The translations under genes were made by a program, and so were the position numbers. This document shows positions 61,655 to 64,000 of a stretch of DNA of 64,000 nucleotides, piece after piece. Location of the stretch: assembly GCA_022448525.1 (NCBI GenBank), contig JAKVCX010000008.1:243426-307425 (forward strand), in the 5' to 3' direction. Below the pieces are notes generated by a model, which saw only the letters and a list, made by a program, of their open reading frames with translations, did no database searches and was not told the DNA's origin. How positions within the stretch are numbered: position 1 is the stretch's first letter; each line of letters starts with the position of its first letter. The DNA comes from Tenacibaculum sp. (GTDB taxonomy: Bacteria > Bacteroidota > Bacteroidia > Flavobacteriales > Flavobacteriaceae).

Positions 61655-61837
61655 ATGAAGAAGTGGATTAAATCTGGTCTTATTTGGGGAATGATTATGT
61701 TTATTATTATGACTTTTATTTACCCATATTTTAATGACGAAGAAATTACAACCAAAAAAGTCTTAATAGGATTTATATTGTGGACTATTGGAGGGATTTT
61801 ATTCGGATTAACTTTAAAAAGGAATTATAAGGAGTAG
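61655..61837 (+). CDS. Small two-helix membrane protein (60 aa)
   Basis: It has two hydrophobic helices (SGLIWGMIMFIIMTFIYPYF and VLIGFILWTIGGILFGLTL) with a charged linker (NDEEITTKK) and a basic C-terminus. Its ATG directly follows the stop of the HIT gene, so the two are translationally linked. Function unknown. It ends one base before the convergent histidine kinase gene. Confidence 0.8.
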   Translation: MKKWIKSGLIWGMIMFIIMTFIYPYFNDEEITTKKVLIGFILWTIGGILFGLTLKRNYKE

Positions 61838-61838
61838 T

Positions 61839-62987
61839 CTAAATTTTATTTAATTGAATTTCGAAAGTTGTTCCCTTGTTTAATTCTGATTTTTTGACAA
61901 ATATTTTCCCTTTATGGTAATCTTCAATTATCCTTTTTGAAAGTGATAAACCTAATCCCCAACCACGTTTTTTAGTCGTAAATCCTGGTTTGAATATTTG
62001 GGTAAATTTTGATTTTGGTATTCCTTTTCCAGTATCTGAAATTAAGATAATAGTTTGATAGTCATTTTCTTTAATATCTACTGCAATGGCCCCTTTTCCT
62101 TGCATAGCATCAATAGCGTTTTTTATTAAATTTTCAATTACCCAACCATAAAGTTCTGTATTTAAATTCACAGAAATTTCTTCTTTCGAAGTTTGAAATG
62201 AAAACTCGACTTGTTTTGAACTTCTTGATTTTAAGTAATTAAAAATATTTGAAGTTATTTCAACTACGTTGCTCTCTTTGAGATTTGGTGCAGAACCAAT
62301 TTTAGAAAATCGATTCGCTATTATACTCAAACGATCAACATCTTTTTCAATTTCTGCTACATATTCTTCGTTTATATTTTCAGATTTTAAAATAGTTACC
62401 CAGCCTAACAAAGATGATAACGGAGTTCCTATTTGATGAGCAGTTTCCTTAGCCATACCAGTCCATAATTTATTCTGGTCGGCAATTTTGCTAGAGTTAA
62501 AGAATAAATAAATTACACCAAGAAATAAACCTAAAATTAAAATTAGGGCAATTGGGTAGTAGGTCAGTTTTTGTAAAAGGTCAGAATCACGATAATAAAT
62601 AAACTCTTTTCTTCCTAAATAGTTAATTTCAATCGGACTGTTTTGTCGTTTCATAATGGCAAGTTGTTCCTGTAAATAAAAAGGATCACTTGTTCTTTTC
62701 TCATCTAAATTATGAACTTCTCCAATAGTACCGTTGGTACTTGTAAGAATACAAGGAATATCATTGTTTTCAAGAACTTTTAATTCTAAATTCATATCTG
62801 CATCTAGGTTTGGAGTATTACCTACTCTTTCGAGAGCAAATGCAAATTGCTCCATTTTTTCTCTTTCTTCTTGCTTAAATTTTATGAAAAAAGAATAGGT
62901 GTTCCATAAAATCAAAGAGACAATTATGAAAGAGATTAAAATGATTAATCTTTTTCCAGAAAATAAATACTTAAAAAAGTTCAACAT
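61839..62987 (-). CDS. Membrane sensor histidine kinase (382 aa)
   Basis: Two membrane helices (about 13-33 and 145-163) flank a short periplasmic sensor region. The phospho-acceptor is H184 in AKETAHQIGTPLSSLLGW. ATPase boxes are N290 (ENLIKNAIDAM), DTGKG (318-322) and GWGLGLS (342-348). No response-regulator gene is adjacent, so the partner is unknown. The absence of a HAMP domain is common in flavobacterial kinases. Confidence 0.93.
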   Translation of the reverse strand: MLNFFKYLFSGKRLIILISFIIVSLILWNTYSFFIKFKQEEREKMEQFAFALERVGNTPNLDADMNLELKVLENNDIPCILTSTNGTIGEVHNLDEKRTSDPFYLQEQLAIMKRQNSPIEINYLGRKEFIYYRDSDLLQKLTYYPIALILILGLFLGVIYLFFNSSKIADQNKLWTGMAKETAHQIGTPLSSLLGWVTILKSENINEEYVAEIEKDVDRLSIIANRFSKIGSAPNLKESNVVEITSNIFNYLKSRSSKQVEFSFQTSKEEISVNLNTELYGWVIENLIKNAIDAMQGKGAIAVDIKENDYQTIILISDTGKGIPKSKFTQIFKPGFTTKKRGWGLGLSLSKRIIEDYHKGKIFVKKSELNKGTTFEIQLNKI

Positions 62988-63073
62988 GCTTCAAATATAA
63001 ACTATTCTTAAAGTATAACTTTATTGTTAAATCCATAGTATATTTACAGTAAATAAAATCTAAACAACAACTC

Positions 63074-63934
63074 ATGTTAACAATCGATCCTAAAGAAGTA
63101 TCTACAGGAAAGTTACATCAATATTTATTAGGTGCAATCGCACCAAGACCTATAGCTTTTGCAAGCACAATTGACGAAGATGGTAATCCTAATTTATCGC
63201 CTTTTAGTTTTTTTAATGTATTTGGAGCCAATCCACCAATTATGATTTTTTCACCGGCCAGAAGTGTTAGACATAATACGACCAAACATACTTTAGATAA
63301 TGCTGAAGTTGTAAAAGAGGTGGTTATTAATGTAGTAAATTATGATATTGTTCAACAAATGTCATTAAGTAGTACTATGTATCCAAAAGGAGTAAATGAG
63401 TTCGAAAAAGCTGGCTTAACAATGTTACCATCGGAAGTAGTAAAACCGTTTAGAGTAGCAGAATCTCCAGTTCAGTTTGAATGTAAAGTAATTGATATTA
63501 TTTATACAGGAAAAGAAGGAGGAGCAGGTAATTTAATTATGTGTGAAGTAGTTAAAGTTCATGTTAAAGAAGAAGTTTTAGGAGAAGATGGTTTAATTGA
63601 TCAACATAAAATTGATTTAGTTGCCAGAGCGGGAGGAAGTTATTATTCAAGAGCAAGAGATGGTTTCTTTGAAATACCAAAACCATTATCAAGTTTAGGA
63701 ATTGGAGTAGACCAAATTCCAAATGAAATTAGAAATAGCTCAGTACTTACAGGTAACAATTTAGGTGTTTTAGGAAATGTAGAAGAGTTGCCAAATGAAG
63801 AGGCTGTTAATAACTTTGCTAAAGAACATCCAGAGTTCGTTGGTGTTACAGAAGAAAAAAAACATACATTTGCACAAGAATATTTATTAAAAAATGACGT
63901 TGAAAGTGCATGGAAAGTACTTTTAATTAAATAA
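63074..63934 (+). CDS. Flavin reductase-like FMN-binding protein (286 aa)
   Basis: A flavin reductase/FMN-binding split-barrel protein. AIAPRPIAFASTIDEDGNPNLSPFSFF (17-43) is the FMN-binding segment, followed by NPPIMIFSPARS. It reduces or carries FMN; its partner is unknown. It is divergent from the histidine kinase gene and precedes a DUF3127 gene by 7 bases. Confidence 0.93.
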   Translation: MLTIDPKEVSTGKLHQYLLGAIAPRPIAFASTIDEDGNPNLSPFSFFNVFGANPPIMIFSPARSVRHNTTKHTLDNAEVVKEVVINVVNYDIVQQMSLSSTMYPKGVNEFEKAGLTMLPSEVVKPFRVAESPVQFECKVIDIIYTGKEGGAGNLIMCEVVKVHVKEEVLGEDGLIDQHKIDLVARAGGSYYSRARDGFFEIPKPLSSLGIGVDQIPNEIRNSSVLTGNNLGVLGNVEELPNEEAVNNFAKEHPEFVGVTEEKKHTFAQEYLLKNDVESAWKVLLIK

Positions 63935-63941
63935 GAAGATT

Positions 63942-64000
63942 ATGGAAGTTATAGGGAAGATTAAAATTATTAACGAAACACAAACTTTTGGAAGTAACGG
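63942..64000 (+). CDS. DUF3127 protein, 5' end only (cut by the window edge)
   Basis: Nineteen full codons and part of a twentieth are present: MEVIGKIKIINETQTFGSN. This is the highly conserved start of the DUF3127 family of small Bacteroidetes proteins, thought to have an OB/SSB-like fold. The ATG lies 7 bases after the flavin reductase stop. Confidence 0.8.
   Translation, partial: MEVIGKIKIINETQTFGSN

Noticed and set aside
1..64000. Mobile elements, prophage, restriction or defence genes
   Set aside because: No transposase, integrase, phage, methyltransferase or toxin-antitoxin gene was recognised; only small repeats were seen.

Overview
The window is about 64 kb of AT-rich chromosome from a member of Bacteroidota, most likely a marine Flavobacteriaceae (Tenacibaculum/Polaribacter/Aquimarina-like; the genus cannot be fixed from this sequence). 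The signs are Bacteroidetes-type promoters (TTTG ... TAnnTTTG), almost no Shine-Dalgarno sequences, flavobacterial gene families (DUF3127, DUF2061, split MetH, carboxypeptidase-regulatory-like domain proteins) and very long secreted LRR proteins. I see no rRNA, CRISPR array, insertion sequence or prophage.

Region 1 (1-2940): a helix-rich orphan protein, a small Spy/CpxP-like secreted protein and a membrane-anchored EEP-family phosphoesterase.

Region 2 (2968-25339): a 22-kb sulfur and methionine locus. A SAM-I riboswitch precedes metY, a MetX-aspartokinase-homoserine dehydrogenase fusion, an OsmC protein and metZ. An Rrf2 regulator follows, its start codon lying inside a perfect palindrome. 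Next comes the sulfate-assimilation run: DUF2061 membrane protein, cysH, cysD, cysN, 4Fe-4S ferredoxin, HEPN-tailed sulfite reductase, both siroheme enzymes, ferredoxin-NADP reductase, 2Fe-2S ferredoxin, cysE and cysM. A second SAM-I riboswitch precedes split metH, and metF follows behind a REP/MITE-like repeat. Together the genes take sulfate to sulfide, cysteine, homocysteine and methionine. The only obvious missing steps are APS kinase (CysC) and a recognisable sulfate transporter.

Region 3 (25424-39476): a secreted S9 peptidase, then two giant paralogous surface proteins. One combines an FG-GAP propeller with LRR modules. The other combines seven LRR modules, a LamG-like domain and an M60-like (enhancin/mucinase) metallopeptidase. 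Both end in the same unusual dockerin-like tail.

Region 4 (39500-47733): tRNA-Phe with its own promoter and terminator, then an envelope-biogenesis run (coaX, outer-membrane protein, TPR protein, lptC, small membrane protein, CorC/HlyC protein), a PpiD-like foldase and a newly spotted 55-aa membrane protein.

Region 5 (47815-64000): mostly housekeeping genes. These are lpdA, a haem-binding protein, a glycosyltransferase, a cyclase-family hydrolase, two tandem carboxypeptidase-regulatory-like proteins, an MBL hydrolase, a Crp/Fnr regulator, an M3 peptidase, purE and purK, a degenerate Rieske-like lipoprotein, greA with a structured leader, a HIT protein, a histidine kinase, a flavin reductase and the first codons of a DUF3127 gene cut by the window edge.

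The most interesting points are the two SAM switches, one with a readable translational on/off design; the trifunctional MetX-AK-HSD fusion; the HEPN domain on sulfite reductase; the Rrf2 palindrome overlapping its own start codon; and the LRR-M60 giant protein pair.
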